Shown here piece after piece: positions 32,712 to 45,130 of a DNA stretch of 64,000 nt (position 1 is its first letter; each line of letters starts with the position of its first letter). This DNA is from Okapia johnstoni (Eukaryota > Chordata > Mammalia > Artiodactyla > Giraffidae): the NCBI GenBank assembly GCA_024291935.2, contig CM044305.1:94232397-94296396 (forward strand), written 5' to 3'. The notes beneath the pieces are model-generated. The model made no database searches. It had not been told where the DNA came from and saw only the letters and a list, made by a program, of their open reading frames with translations. The position numbers were made by a program, and so were the translations under genes.

Positions 32712-34720
32712 GAAGTTTTTGATGTTCTGTCACTCAGTTGTGTCCAACTCTTTGCCACCCCATGGACTGCAGCACGCCAAACTTCCCTGTCCTTCACTAT
32801 CTCCCATAGTTTGCTCAAATTCATGTCCACTGAGTCAATGATGCCATCCAACCATTTCATCCTCTATCACCCCCTTCTCTTCCTGCACTCAATCTTTCCC
32901 AGCATCAGGGTGTTTTACAATGGGTTGACTCTTCACATCAGGTGGACAAAGAATTGGAGCTTCGGTTTCAGCATCAGTCCTTCCAATGAATATTCAGGGT
33001 TGATTTTCTTTAGGACTTACTGGTCTGATCTCCTTGCAGTCCAAGGGACTCTCAAGAGTTTTCTCCAGCACCACAGTTTGAAAGCATCAATTCTTTGGTG
33101 CTCAGCCTTCTTTATGGTCAAACTTGCATATCCATACATGACTACTGGAAAAACCTTAGCTTTGACTATATGTACTTTTATTGGCAAAGTGATGTCTCTT
33201 TTTAATACATGGTCTAGGCTTGTCATAGCTTTTCTTCCAAGGAGCAAGCGTCTTTTAATTTCATGACTGCGGTCACCATCTGCAGTGATCTTGGAGCCCA
33301 AGAAAGTAAAATCTGTTACTGTTTCCATTTTTTCCCCATTTATATCACATGAAGTGATGGGACCAGATGCCATGATCTTCCTTTTCTAAAGATCTTCTTT
33401 TTCTTAGGAGTTTTAAGCCAGCTTTTTCACTCTCCTCTTTCACCTTCATCAAGAGGCTCTTTACTTCCTTTTTTCTTCCTGCCTTTAGGGTGGTATAATT
33501 GGCATATCTGATGTTATTGATATTTCTCCCGGCAATCTTGATTCCAGCTTGTGATTCATCCAGCCCAGTATTTCACATGATATACTCTGTGTATAAGTTA
33601 AACAAGTAGGGTGACAATATACAGCCTTGACATACTTCTTTCCCAATGTTGAACCAGTCCATTGTTCCATGCTCAGCTCTAAATGTTGCTTCTTGACCTG
33701 CATACAGGTTTTGCAGGAGGCAGGTAAGGTGGTCTCTTATTCCCATCTCTTTAAGAATTTTTCACAGTTTGTTGTGATCCAACTGTCAAAGATTTTAGCA
33801 TAGTCAAAGAAGCAGAAGTATATGTTTTCCTGGTATTCCTTTGCTTTCTCTATGATCCAATGGATGTTGGCAATTTGATCTCTGGTTCCTCTGCCTCTTC
33901 TAAATCCAGCTTGAGCATCTGAAAGTTCTTGGTTCATGTACTGTTGAACCTAGCTTGAAGGATTTTGAGCATTACCTTGCTAGCATGGGAAATGAGCGCA
34001 ACTATACGGTGGCTTGAACATTCTTTGGCATTGTCCTTCTTTGGAATTGGAATGAAAACTGACCTTTTCCAGCCCTGTGGCCACTGCTGAGTTTTCCAAA
34101 TTTGCTGACATATTGAGTGCAGCACTTTAACAGCATCATCTTTTAGAATTTGAAATAGCTCACCTGGAATTCTATCACCTCCGTTAGCTTTGTTGGTAGT
34201 GATGCTTCCTAAGGCCTACTCAATTTCAAACTCCAGGATGTCCAGCTCTAGGTAAGTGATCACACCATCATGTTTATCTGGGTCACTAAAACTTTTTCAT
34301 ACAGTTCTTCTGTGTATTCTTGCCACCTCTTCTTAATATCTTCTGCTTCTGTTAGGTCCAGACATACCACTTCTGTCTTTTACTGTGCCCATTTTTGCAT
34401 AAAATGTTTCCTTGGTATCTTTAATTTTCTTGAGGAGATCTCTAGTCTTTCCCATTCTATTGTTTTCCTCTATTTCTTTGCATTGATCACTGAGGAAGGC
34501 TTTCTCTTTGGAACTCTGCATTCAGAAGGGTATATCGTTCCTTTACTCCTTTGCCTTTCATTTCTCTTCTTTTCTCAGCTATTGTAAGGCCTTCTCAGAG
34601 AACCATTTTGCCTTTTTGCATTTCTTTTTCTTGGGGATGGTTGATCACCAACTCTTGTACAATGTTGTGAACCTCTGTCCATAGTTCTTCAGGCACTCTG
34701 TCTATCAGTTCCAATCCCTA
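32712..34720 (-). mobile_element. BovB LINE, antisense, linker to 3' end
   Basis: On the minus strand it runs from the endonuclease/RT linker (about 34720) through the RT to 32712. Pieces: GKTRDLLKKIKDTKETFYAK (about 34400), ICQQIWKTQQWPQGWKRS (34060), IYFCFFDYAKIFDS (motif A, damaged, 33800), and 33017-33373 with MASGPITSCDINGEKMETVT and SRDI-like LKRDITLPIKVHIVKAKVFP. Multiple frameshifts; inactive. Confidence 0.93.
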
Positions 34721-34764
34721 TATTAAATTCATCAAAGACAAAACACATACAGTAAAGAATGTGA

Positions 34765-35040
34765 AGATAAATTGAGAGAACAACGTTGACATATATAAAC
34801 TACCATGTGTAAAACAGATAGCTAGTGGGAAGCCGCTGTATAACACAGGGAACTCAGCTCATGCTCTGTGATGCTCTCTAGATTGGTGGACTAGGGGAGG
34901 GGATGTTGGTGGGAGGGAAGCTCAAGAGGGAGGGGTTGTATGTATACTTACAACTGATTCATGTCATTTTATGGCAGAAACCAACACAACATTGTGAAGC
35001 AATTATCCTCCAATTAAAAGTAAAGCAAAAAAGAAATTCC
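34765..35040 (+). mobile_element. Bovine-type L1 3' UTR end
   Basis: Contains the diagnostic end of bovine L1: taccatgtgtaaaacagata at 34801, gggaggggttgtatgtatac at 34930, and the close aagcaattatcctccaatta at 34998 with an A-rich tail. It is a 5'-truncated 3' end only. Confidence 0.93.
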
Positions 35041-35224
35041 CAAACTTCTAACAAAACCAGAGACTTTTATGCAAAATGTGGTTAGATTTCTAGTTCTACC
35101 AGTTATTAGCTGTGTAGCCAGTCCTCTCTGTGCCTGTGTGAAGTAGGTAGCTAGTGGGAAATGCAGTTAACTTAACATATCAATGTAATAAACTGTGTTA
35201 AATTCATTAAAGGAAAAAAAAAAA
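35041..35224. other. Short unique DNA with MIR-like scrap
   Basis: The string accagttattagctgtgtag at 35098 resembles the MIR core. The rest is not recognised. An A11 run closes it. Confidence 0.4.
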
Positions 35225-36633
35225 CCACATCATCATCTAAACAGATAGTTAAATAATTTTAGAAAATCTAATACCCTTTCATAATAAAAAAGCATTAAGC
35301 AACTAGGAACAGAAGGAATGTTACTCAACCTGATGAAGGTCATAAATGAAAGCTACACAACTGGCATTCTACTTAGTGGTGAAAGACTGCAAGCTTTCCC
35401 CCTAAGATCTTGGAAGAAGACCAGCATTTCTACTTTTACCACTTCTATTCCATATTGTGAGATATGAGAGTTGAACATTAAAGAAGGCTGAGGCAAAAGG
35501 AGAAGGGGACGGCAAGATGAGGTGATGAGATAGCATCACCAGACTCAATGGACATGAGTTTGAGCAAACTCTGGGAGACAGTGGAGGACAGAGGAGTCTG
35601 ACGTGCTGCAGTCCATGGGGTTGCAAAGAGTTGGACACGAGTTAGTGATTGAACAACAGCAGCAATTCCACGTTGTACTGCAGTGTTTGCCAGAGCAATT
35701 AGGCAAACAAAAATAACAACCAAGAAACCCAAAATCACCATATTGGAAAAGAAGTACAGCTATCTCTATCCACAAATGTCATAATCTAATATACAGGAAA
35801 TCCTAAGGAGCACAGAGAAAAAAATGATTAGAAGTAATAACCTCTTTCAACAAGGTTGCAAGATACAATCAATATACTGTATCAATGGTATTTCTATAAA
35901 CTAGCAATGAGCAATCAACAATTAAATGAAGAGAATCATTCCAATTAAAAACTTAGAATAAAACACTTAGGAATAAATTTAACAAAAGAGTTGCAAGACT
36001 TGTCCAGTGAAAATTACAACAACACCAAAAAAACTGTTGCAAGAAAGTAAAGAAAACCTAACTAAATGGGAAAATTTCCTATTTTCATGACTAGGTAGAC
36101 TTAATATTGGAAAATAGGAAGAAAACAGTACTCTCCACATAAATCTATAGGTTCAACCCAATCTCTATCTAAATCTCAGCTGGAATTTTGTAGAAATTGC
36201 CCCATCAACCCTAAAATTCATGTGGAATTGCATGGGACCCAGAGTAGCCAAAAAAACTAACAAAGTTGGAATATTTGCAAAAGAAGCACATGAAAAGATA
36301 CACATCACTAGTTATTAAGTAAATGCAAATCAAAATCACAGTTAGATATCAACTTAGCCTACTAAGATGGCTATAAAAATCTAATTGTACACTAACAAGC
36401 ATTAGCTAGCATGTGGAGAAATTGGAAACTATATTGCTGTGGCATGGATTCCCCTATTTCTCTAGTTTTGCTACACATGTATTCACATCCTGAAGATTAT
36501 TATTTCTGAAAACACAGGAACAAGCACCTGATGAATAGATAAATAAAAGAAAATCTGGTATATCCATACAATGGAATATTATTCATCCATAAAACATTAT
36601 TCAGCATAGATGAACCTTGAAAACATAATGCTA
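35225..36633 (+). mobile_element. Old L1 copy, RT to ORF2 end, left part
   Basis: Degenerate L1 ORF2: RT-side text at 35225-35460, a BovB-tail insertion at 35465-35672, then ORF2 from 35673 to 36280, a jump, and the ORF2 C-terminus (36290-36633). It is cut at 36633 by a 2.8-kb retroposed insertion and resumes at about 39449. Stops everywhere. The gaaaacataatgcta at 36619-36633 is one half of the TSD of that insertion. Confidence 0.8.
35465..35672 (+). mobile_element. BovB 3' terminal copy with CAA/CAG tail
   Basis: About 200 bp from the RT C-terminal region (gatatgagagttgaacatta) to the terminal part (tgcagtccatggggttgcaa) and a tail of acaacagcagcaa. The internal region is shortened compared with other copies (a direct jump from gaaggctgag to gcaaaaggagaagg). 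Inserted in L1. Confidence 0.85.
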
Positions 36634-37602
36634 GATCTCTCCAGATATTCTACAACTTGAAAGTTAAAACAGTGCTAAAATAAGTTAATTGATGAAAAGT
36701 TTGTGGAAAATGGACCCCAAAAAGGGTTTGTACGTGATCAGTCAGGATTGACTAAGCATAAAACAAGTTTAGCTGAGTAAATAAAACTTTAAAGTAAGCT
36801 GGTGGAAAACGTAAATTTGGCTTTTATCTCTGTTAAAAAAAGACAAGTTTTCTGAAGATGTTAAACTGCCTTTGACAATGGATTTTAAGTTTCTTTACCT
36901 TTTAAGTGATCCTTTCTGTACTTGTCTTTGAAATTTTTTATTGTCTTTTTGGCTAAGTAATAGCTATTGTTTCACAGTGGCCTATGATCCTGTTGTATTT
37001 TAAATGTTTCTTGAAGGTTCTTTTGACAATACTTCTTATATCAAATTACCTCTAGCTAACTTTGGGATGCTTCAAACGGCCCCTGAAACAGCCCAACGGA
37101 AAATATTAAACTAATTAAGATCACTTGGTATGTTAAACTACATGGGAGGTGATATCAAATAAGTACTAAATTTTAAGTTATATGGTAAATGATACAGATA
37201 TTCTAGAGATTATATTGAGTTCCTAAAAATCTAATAAGTCCTCGTGCAGTATTATTAGTCATCATTCTAGCTGTTATCTGAAGTGTATGTCACAGTAGTA
37301 ACTGGGTTGCCTTGTCAATTGCATTGCAATCAGATCTAAACTTGCCATCTTAAGACTTTTGTCATTATAGACAGTTATGGTTTCACTCTGACGCCTTTGC
37401 AAAAAGGCCTCCTCTTCAAGAAGATTTATAAAAAGGACTTTTGGGCAAGTACAAGTTCCTGACTTTCAGACTGTAATGCTGAACTGAGTAAGAAACTGAA
37501 GAATACTAATGGAAAACCTGATGGTTTCATAAAGCTGTTAACAAAAAGGATTAGTTACATAGGACTGACTGAACTGGTAAATATGGCTATAAATTTTATG
37601 AA

Positions 37603-37803
37603 AGTGTTTGTCACTCAGTCATGTCCAACTCTATGATCCCATGGACTCTTGCCTGCCAGGGTCCTTGATCGATAGAATTCTCCAGGCATGAATACTGGAA
37701 TACTGGGATGGGTAGCCATTCCCTTCTCCAGGGGATCTTCCCAGCCCAGGGATTGAACCCAGGTCTCCCACACTATAAGTAGATTTTTTACTGTCTGAGC
37801 CAA
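37603..37803 (-). mobile_element. Bov-tA SINE, antisense
   Basis: Antisense unit with the SINE core (ctccaggcatgaatactgga at 37680) and head remnant (actgtctgagcca at 37790). It lies inside the retroposed retroviral block and is therefore younger than it. Confidence 0.88.
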
Positions 37804-38517
37804 GATTACTGGCTTGAATATGTCTTTTCCAGGTGTAAGAAAAATCTTGTTATGACTTACAGTAACTTGGTAAATTATACCTTTTGTGAGCAGAGTTGAA
37901 GCATTTACCATTTTTTCTCTCTACTTTGTTGATTCTGTGAGTAACATATGCTTACCTCAAAGATTAAACCGTGCATAAGTGTACATGGCTGGTACAATGA
38001 AACTGAAGATAGCACATTAAATCAGTCACAGCTCCTTTGATCTCTCAATTATTACAACTAGATTACAACTAGTTATACTAATCATTGTTCAAATTTGTTC
38101 TTTGTTTTCAGTTGTGTTTGTGTCTCCCTGATGCACTTTGTCATTGTGAATGTTACAAGTTGCGTTACTTATATCCTGTCTAATTTATAAGATTGCTGTC
38201 TCTTGCAGTAACCAAAGTGTAATCAGACCTGTATGGCTAAACATTTTGAGATAACATTTATAACATAAAATAATTCTAGTAGTGTGATTCTAGGTATGGG
38301 AAGAAGCAACAAGAGAAAATGTCTCTTGGATTGTAGTTAGACAGAATCCAGAGAAATTTTAATTGTTGCTGGGGCCTGGTCCAAAATTTAACACCTGGAC
38401 TGACAAATCAAGAATTTTTACCTGAACTGGGATGAAACTCCCAGTGCCGTGGGACAAAAGTTGATCATGAAATGTCTTCCAAATATTGGTCAAATTCCTG
38501 ACCAAGAGGGGAAAACT

Positions 38518-39425
38518 TGAGAAATGGAATCAGCAATTGTGGCCCTCTGGTGTAAGCTGGTGAGCCCCAAGGAAGGAGAATACCTGCCATCTACTAGCCA
38601 TCACCCTGCAGCCACTCCCTATGGTGAGCTCCAAGGAAATCCTGAGAATACAAGATTATAGGTCCCCAGATAGCTAATGTATATACCAAGAAAATAATTT
38701 TTAATGAGCCCTGACTCTTGCATCTTCCTATACATAGAAAAGAACTAAATTCCTTAACTTGAAATGCTGCCTCCTGGGTTTGAAGTTCAGTATTTCTAAG
38801 TTTGAAGGTGTAAAGTAAACAGTTTCCAAAAGAGGAACAAAGACAAATCTCAACATTTGAAACATTGGCACTGATGGCAGACACTCCCAGAAAGATCCAT
38901 CTGATGAAACAGAATGGTCATCACCCCTTTCTCCCACAAGATTGTGGAATGGACTTCAATAGTGGGGAATTGTTGCAGAGAAAACCAATTCTGACTCCAT
39001 GTTGGAACTCTTTATTTGACTTGCTTTTCATTGCTGTTGTTATTATAATCATACATAATGGCCTGCCTCAAAGGACCCTGCCCCTCTGCCTGACTATTAA
39101 ACTAAAGTGTCTTTGTTCAGCTCATAGTGAGATTTTCAGACCCTGCCCACCTGTCAATTGCTACAAAAAAGAAGATATTAACCCACCCCTTCTAAAGGCT
39201 GGCCCTTCTGGAGATGTTTTGCAAGACTGAAGATCTTTTTTACTTTCCCTGCCCACTGCCTCCCCCTCTTTATTCTGCCTTTTGACTTTAGTTTCTCATT
39301 GCTTCTCTCTTTGTTTCTATAAAAGAACCTGGAATCCAGACCCCAAAAAGATGGTTATTTTGAGACATAAGTCTGCCATCTTCCCAGTCAACTGACTTTC
39401 AGGATAGAGTCGTATTCCTTGCCTC
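38518..39425 (+). mobile_element. Endogenous retrovirus LTR (BTLTR1-like), U3-R only
   Basis: Recognised from the bovine LTR text ccaattctgactccatgttg (38984) and tcagaccctgcccacctgtc (39136), with TATAAAAG at 39318-39325 and an R-like segment ending in ttccttgcctca. The left boundary is set at the first TG after a purine tract and is uncertain; a conservative core is 38940-39425. The polyadenylation hexamer position (about 39403-39408) reads gatag-like and is degenerate. No U5 follows. The 121-residue frame at 38865-39230 is incidental. Confidence 0.65.
39318..39325 (+). promoter_or_regulatory. LTR TATA box
   Basis: TATAAAAG lies about 100 bp upstream of the A15 tract, the spacing expected for a U3 promoter followed by a short R. 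Whether the promoter is still active cannot be told. Confidence 0.5.
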
Positions 39426-39448
39426 AAAAAAAAAAAAAAAGGAGAAAA

Positions 39449-39560
39449 GAAAACATTACGCTAAAAATGGTACATATTGTATGCTTTCATTTATATCATA
39501 TTCTATTATTTGAACATGGTCAACAAAACTATTGCAGGAATAAATGAACACTTTTCTGTA
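39449..39560 (+). mobile_element. Old L1 copy, right part after the insertion
   Basis: Continues the L1 that was cut at 36633: tacatattgtatgctttcat at 39471 follows the ORF2 end as in intact L1s. Fades into unrecognised DNA by about 39560. Confidence 0.65.
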
Positions 39561-39713
39561 TGTGCCTTTCCATATGATGAAAATGGTAGATTTCAGAGTT
39601 CTGCTTTCCTGAATTGTAGAAAACAGGGATCATTCTGCAGTAATTAATTTTATTTTCTTATTACTTAGTACTGGTGTTGTTGACAAACTCAGACAAAACC
39701 CAATGATACATTC
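39561..39713. other. Unique DNA
   Basis: Not recognised; short spacer before the next BovB. Confidence 0.4.
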
Positions 39714-42700
39714 TTCAGTTCAGTTCAGTTCAGACAGTCGTGTCTGACTCTTTGCAAACCCATGGACTGCAGCAAGCCATGTTTTCCTGTCCATCACCAA
39801 CTCCTAGAGCTTGCTCAAACTCATGTCCAACAAATCAGTGATGCCATCCAACCATCTCATCCTCGGTTGTCCCCTTCTCCTCCTGGTTTCAATCTTTCCC
39901 AGTATCAGGGTCTTTTCTAAAGAGTCAGTTGTTCGATCAAGTGGCCAAAGTATTGTAGCTTCAGCTTCAGCATCAGTCCTTCCAAAGAATATTCAGGACT
40001 GATTACCTTTAGAATTGACCGGTTTGATCTCCTTGCCGTCCAACGGACTCTCAACTGTCTTCTCAAACCCCACAGTTCAGAAGCATCGATTCTTCAGTGC
40101 TCAGCTTTCTTTATGGTCCAACTTTCACATCCATACATGACTACTGGAAAAACCATAGCTTTGACTAGACAGACCTTTTTTGGCAAAGCAATGTCTCTGC
40201 TTTTTAATATGCTGTCTAGGATGGTCATAGCTTTTCTTCCAAGGAGCAAGTGTCTTTTAATTTCATGACTGCAGTCTTCATTTGCAGTGATTTTGGAGCC
40301 CAGGAAAATAAAGTCTGTTGCTGTTTCCACTGTTTGCCCATCTATTTGCCATGAAGTGATGGGACCGGATGCCATGATCTTCATTTTTTTGAATGTTGAG
40401 TTTTAAGCCAACTTTTTCACTCTCCTCTTTCACTTTGATCATGAGGCTTTTTAGTTCCTCTTCGCTTTCTGCCATAAGGGTGGTGTCATCTGCTTATCTG
40501 AGGTTATTGATATTTCTCCAGGTAATCTTAACTCCAGCTTGTGCTTCATCCAACCCGCCATGTACTCCTTTCTCAGTTTGGAACCAGTCCATTGTTCCAT
40601 GTCTGGTTCTAACTGTTGCTTCTTGACCTGCATACAGGATTCGCAGGAAATAGGTAAGGTGGTATGTATTCCCATCTCTTTAAGAATTTCCCATAGTTTC
40701 TTGCAATCCACACAGGAAAAGGTTCTTAGTGTAGTCAATAAAGTAAAAGTAGATATTTTTTTCAATGATCCAACAGATGTTGACAATTTGATCTCTGGTT
40801 CCTCTGCCTTTTCTAAAACCAGCTTGAACATCTGGAAGTTCTCAGCTCACATACTGTTGAAGCCTGGCTTGGAGAATTTTGAGCATTACTTTGCCAGTGT
40901 GTGAGATGAATGCAATTGTGCGGTAGCTTGAGCAATCTTTGGCATTGCCTTTCTTTGAGGTTGGAATGAAAACTGACCTTTTCCAGTCCTGTGGCCACTG
41001 CTGAGTTTTCCATGTTTTTTGTCATATTGAGTGCAGCACTTTCACAGCATCATTTAGGATTTGAAATTGCTCAGCTGGAATTCCATCACCTCCACTGACT
41101 TTGTTCATAGTGATGTTTCCTAAGCCCTATTTGACTTCGCACTCCAGGATGTCTGGCTCTAGGTGAGTGATCACACCATCGTGGTTGTCTGAGTCATTAA
41201 GATCTTTTTTGTATAGTTCTTCTGTGTATTCTTTCAATTCTTCTTAATATCTTCTGCTTCTGTTAGGTCCATACCATTTCTGTCCTTTACTGTGCCTATC
41301 TTTGCATGAAATGTTCCCTTGGTATCTCTAATTTTCTTGAAGAGATCTCTAGTCTTGCCCATTTTATTGTTTTCCTCTATTTCTTCGCATTGATCACTAA
41401 GGATCAATTAATTAGGGCTTCCCTGGTGGCTCAGAGGGTAAAGCGCCTGCCCGCTATGTGGGAGACCCAGGTTTGATCCTTGGGCTGGGAAGATCCCCTG
41501 GAGAAGGAAACGGCAATCCACTCCAGTATTCTTTCCTGGAAAATCCCATGGACAGAGGAGCTGGTAGGCTACAGTCCATGGGGTCACAAAGAGTCAAACA
41601 CACTGAGTGACTTCATTTTCTTTTCTCTCTTATCGCTGCTTGCTATTCTTTGGAACTTTGCATTCAGATGGATTTATCTTTTCTTTTCTCCTTTGTCTTT
41701 AACTTCTTTTCTTTTCTCAGTTATTTGTAAGACCTCCTCAGACAGGCATTTTTACCTTTTTGCATTTCTTTTTCTTGGGGATAGTTTTGATCGCTGCCTC
41801 CTGTACAATGTCATGAACCTCTGTCCATAGTTCTTCAGGGACTCTGTCTATCAGATCTAATCCCTTGAATCTATTTGTCACTTCCGCTGTATAATCATAA
41901 GGGATTTGGTTTAGGTTATATGTGAATGGTCTAGTGGTGTTCCCTACTTTCTTCAATTTAAGTCTGAATTTTCAATAAAGAGTTCATGATCTGAGCCACA
42001 GTCAGCTCCTGGTCTTGTTTTTGCTGTCTGCATAGAGCCTCTCCATCTGTGGCTGCAAAGAATATAATCAATTTAATTTTGGTATTGACCATCTGGTGAT
42101 GTCCAATTTGCAAAGTTGTGTCTTATGTTATTGGAAGAGTGTGTGTTTGCTATGACCAATGCGTTCTCTTGGCAAAACTCTATTAGCCTTTGCCTTGCAT
42201 CATTTTGTACTCCAAGGCCAAACTTTCCTGTTACTCCAGGTATGTCTTGACTTCCTACTTTTGCATTCCAGTCCCATATGATGAAAACGATATCTTTTTT
42301 TGGTGTTAGTTCTAGAAGGTCTTGTAGGTCATCATAGAACCATTCAACTTCAGCTTCTTCAGCCTTAGTGGTTTGGGCCTAGACTTGGATTACTGTGATA
42401 TTGAATGAAACAAACAGAAATCATTCTGTCATTTTTGAGATTGCACCCAAGTACTGCATTTTGGACTCTTTTGACTATGAGGGCTGCTCCATTTCTTATA
42501 AGAGATTCTTGCCCACAGTAGTACATATAATGGTCATCTGAATTAAATTTGACCATTCCAGTCCATTCTAGTTCACTGATTCCTAACATGTTGTTCAGTC
42601 TTGCCATCTCCTATTTGACCACTTCAAATTTACCTTGATTCATGGACCTAACATTCCAGGTTCCTATGCAATATTGTTCTTTACAGCATCGGACTTACTT

Positions 42701-43256
42701 CACCAGTCACATCCAGAGCTGGGCGTTGTTTTTACTTTGACTTCATCTCTTCGTTCTTTCTGGAGTTATTTCTCCACTGATCTCCAGTAGCATATTGGGC
42801 ACCTACTGACCTGGGGAGTTCATCTTTCAGTGTCCTATCTTTTTGCCTTTTAATACTATTCATGGGGTTCTTAAGGTAAGAATACTGAAGTGGTTTGCCT
42901 TTCCCTTCTCCAGTGGACCACGTTTTGTCAGAACTGTCCACCATGACCCGTCCATGTTGGGTGGCCCTACAGGGCATAGCTCATAGTTTCATTGAGTTAG
43001 ATAAGGCTGTGAGTCATGTAATCAGTTTGGTTAGTTTTCTGTGACTGTGATTTTCATTCTGTCTGCCCTCTGATGGAGAAGGATAAGAGGCTTGTGGAAG
43101 CTTCCTGGTGGGAGGAACTGGCTGTAGGGGAATCTGGGTCTTGTTCTGATGGGTGGGGCCCATCAGTAAATCTTTAATCCAATCTTCTGTTGATGGGCGT
43201 TGCTGTGTTCTCTCCCCGTTCTTTGGCCTGAGGCCAAACTATGGTAGGGGTAATTA
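39714..43256 (-). mobile_element. BovB LINE, near full-length, antisense
   Basis: The most complete BovB in the window (about 3.34 kb without its SINE). On the minus strand: 5' end at about 43256 (ccatagtttggcctcaggcc), leader, frame from MVDSSDKTWSTGEGKGKPLQ (about 42945), endonuclease domain 42650-41900 with YYCGQESLIRNGAALIV at about 42500, linker to 41200, RT motifs 41150-40500 ([10 protein letters not shown] at about 40470), and the C-terminal [20 protein letters not shown] and LKSRDIALPKKVCLVKAMVF (40100-40380). The tail ttcagttcagttcagttcag begins at 39714. Frameshifts and stops interrupt every domain. A SINE sits at 41415-41620. Confidence 0.95.
41415..41620 (+). mobile_element. Bov-tA SINE inside BovB
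   Basis: Near-complete copy with an intact-looking head (gggcttccctggtggctcag) and B-box text gtttgatccttgggctg. BovB linker sequence resumes after about 41640. Confidence 0.93.
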
Positions 43257-44232
43257 TTTTAAACACTTCCAGGAAAGGTTGATATTATGACTCTCAAGTG
43301 CATTTTCTTCACTCTTCTGCTGCCAGTACACAGCACAAAGCTCTTTTCTCAGTGATACTGATTTTTAAGGGTCAGTTCAACCTTTTAAGATGTCACCTTG
43401 TGATTTTGGCACACCTTCTGAGGAGATGGTGTACAGGGAGGCAGAGCTGCCCATTATCAGCTGCAAGTCATAAGTGCTGTTTGGCAGAGATAAGAAATTT
43501 AAACAAGTTTCCCAAGGCATAGGTAGTTCCAAATTATTGCCTGTAGTATAATTCTAACTTGTTTACTTAGCAATTCAAGGAAGGTTTTAAGAAAACAACT
43601 CTCACAATAAGCATTTAACATAAAGCACCTTATGCACATATCTCTAGCTGATTAGTGATTCATATAATCTCTTCTGCTTTCCTTTCATCCAGTCTTGACT
43701 TCATGTCAGAAGTCTTCCTGCAGCTTGTTCTCTACTGCTAGATGTAACACATTTCTCTCTCTAGAGAAAACCCTGTCTAATTTCTTCTTGAGGTAATCAA
43801 AAGGGGAGACACTGGCTAATTTTCTCTTGTTGCAAAAAAAGCCCCTGCCTCTCCCCAATAAATTCCTTTCTGTCAGCAAAAGGCACATCTCACTGCTTAT
43901 TCTATTCTACCTCTACTTCGTCCCTAACGAAGCGATCAATCTCCAGTAAGTATTAAGTTTTCAGCTTTGCAGTTTTATTCCGCTTTTCCTTCCTTTTGAA
44001 GAATCACATTTGTTCCTTCCCTCTAGTGTGTGAATTTATCTGCTCACTGTGTCTTGTTAGTTAATAGTACCTTCCCTTTAGTTTCAGGGGTGCTTTAGGT
44101 TAAGAAGTTTTACAAACACCAGAAATAAAACTTACAGAAGAATTTGTTCAAGGGTAAAATGGTAATGTTACAACAAACTTTGCATAACACCGTAGGTTCT
44201 CTCTCTAAAGAGTTTTCTATTGGAATTCCCGT
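43257..44232. other. Unique DNA; no gene seen
   Basis: No coding family recognised. Short open frames at 43298-43522 and 43706-43888 have no known motif. Upstream limit is the sharp 5' end of the full-length BovB. Confidence 0.45.
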
Positions 44233-44408
44233 CAGTTCAGTTCAGTCGCTCAGTCGTGTCTGACTCTTTGCGACCCCACGGACTGCAGCCCGCCAGGCCT
44301 CCCTGTCCATCACCAGCTCCCGGAGTTTCCTCAGTCTCATGTCCATCGAGTCTGTGATGCCATCCCACCATCTCATCCTCTGTCGTCCCCTTCTCCTCCC
44401 GCCTTCCC
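44233..44408 (-). mobile_element. Short BovB 3' end
   Basis: A 176-bp terminal fragment, very close in sequence to the family consensus seen in other copies ([19 protein letters not shown] on the minus strand, then VAKSQT). Its good preservation suggests a young insertion. No convincing TSD was found. Confidence 0.92.
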
Positions 44409-44913
44409 ATGGTTTTATTTTCATTTGCATTTGCAAGAGTCTCCCATCAGCTTCTGTTGTTGGCCAGTTAGGCATTAATTGCAGGAGTGCTTACCAGAGT
44501 GAAATAAAATGGCTCAAACTGGGGATCTGCCTGTCAGGGTGTATCTGGAAACAATGGTGAAATCAATCAATGTTGAAATGCATTTGGGTTTTTTTTTTAT
44601 TAGTCATATGTTACTGAGTGCAGCATTTTGTTCCCCAAATTGGACTTTTTCATTGTTATTTTGAACCAACAGTAAAGACCCTGGCTATTGAAATACAAAT
44701 GACCAATGAACATGAGAAACATATTTCTAATAAGATAAATTCAAATTAAGAACACAGTGGGAACATATTTTTTTCAATATATCCTATTTTCGTGAACTAT
44801 TTTAAAAACAATATAGTCATTATTTATATAGACATAAGCAAGCAAACACTCAAAAATGGCTTTGTGTTAGTGAATTGACAGATTCCCCACCCCCCGCCCC
44901 ATTTTTTGACTAA
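44409..44913. other. Unique AT-rich DNA
   Basis: T9 run at about 44590 and a C-rich tract at 44887-44901. No gene or recognised repeat. Confidence 0.4.
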
Positions 44914-45130
44914 TGTGTATTCTGCGTCCACCATGTGCTAGATATTGTGGTAGAAGCTTGACATGCATTATCTTATTTAATTCTCAAAACAAGTTTGTGA
45001 GGTAGGCACTCTTATTATCCCCATTTTATAGATGAGAAAATTGAAGCTTAGAGATGGAAAGTAACTAACCTAATCCCATAAAACTGTGAGCGGCAGACTT
45101 GAATACATGTCTTTTGGATTCTAACACCTA
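44914..45130 (-). mobile_element. MIR SINE, antisense
   Basis: Long well-kept antisense MIR: accatgtgctagatattgtg, ttctcaaaacaagtttgtga, tccccattttatagatgaga and tgaatacatgtcttttggat follow each other in the consensus order. Confidence 0.88.

Larger units (their letters stand above)
36634..39448 (+). mobile_element. Retroposed endogenous-retrovirus-derived RNA (probable)
   Basis: A 2.8-kb block inserted in an old L1. Its right end is a retroviral LTR (about 38518-39425) that stops at a position expected for transcript polyadenylation and is followed directly by A15 (39426-39440). Flanks are a 15-bp imperfect TSD, gaaaacataatgcta (36619-36633) and gaaaacattacgcta (39449-39463), differing at two positions. 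36634-38517 should be internal retroviral sequence by position, but no gag, pol or env motif can be read in it because of frame decay, so its identity is inferred. A purine-rich tract (aagaggggaaaa, 38504-38515) precedes the LTR as a polypurine tract would. A SINE is nested at 37603-37803. No open viral gene remains. Confidence 0.6.

Noticed and set aside
38865..39230. Open frame of 121 residues in the LTR
   Set aside because: It falls inside U3 of the LTR, overlaps no known viral product that I can recognise, and starts without context.
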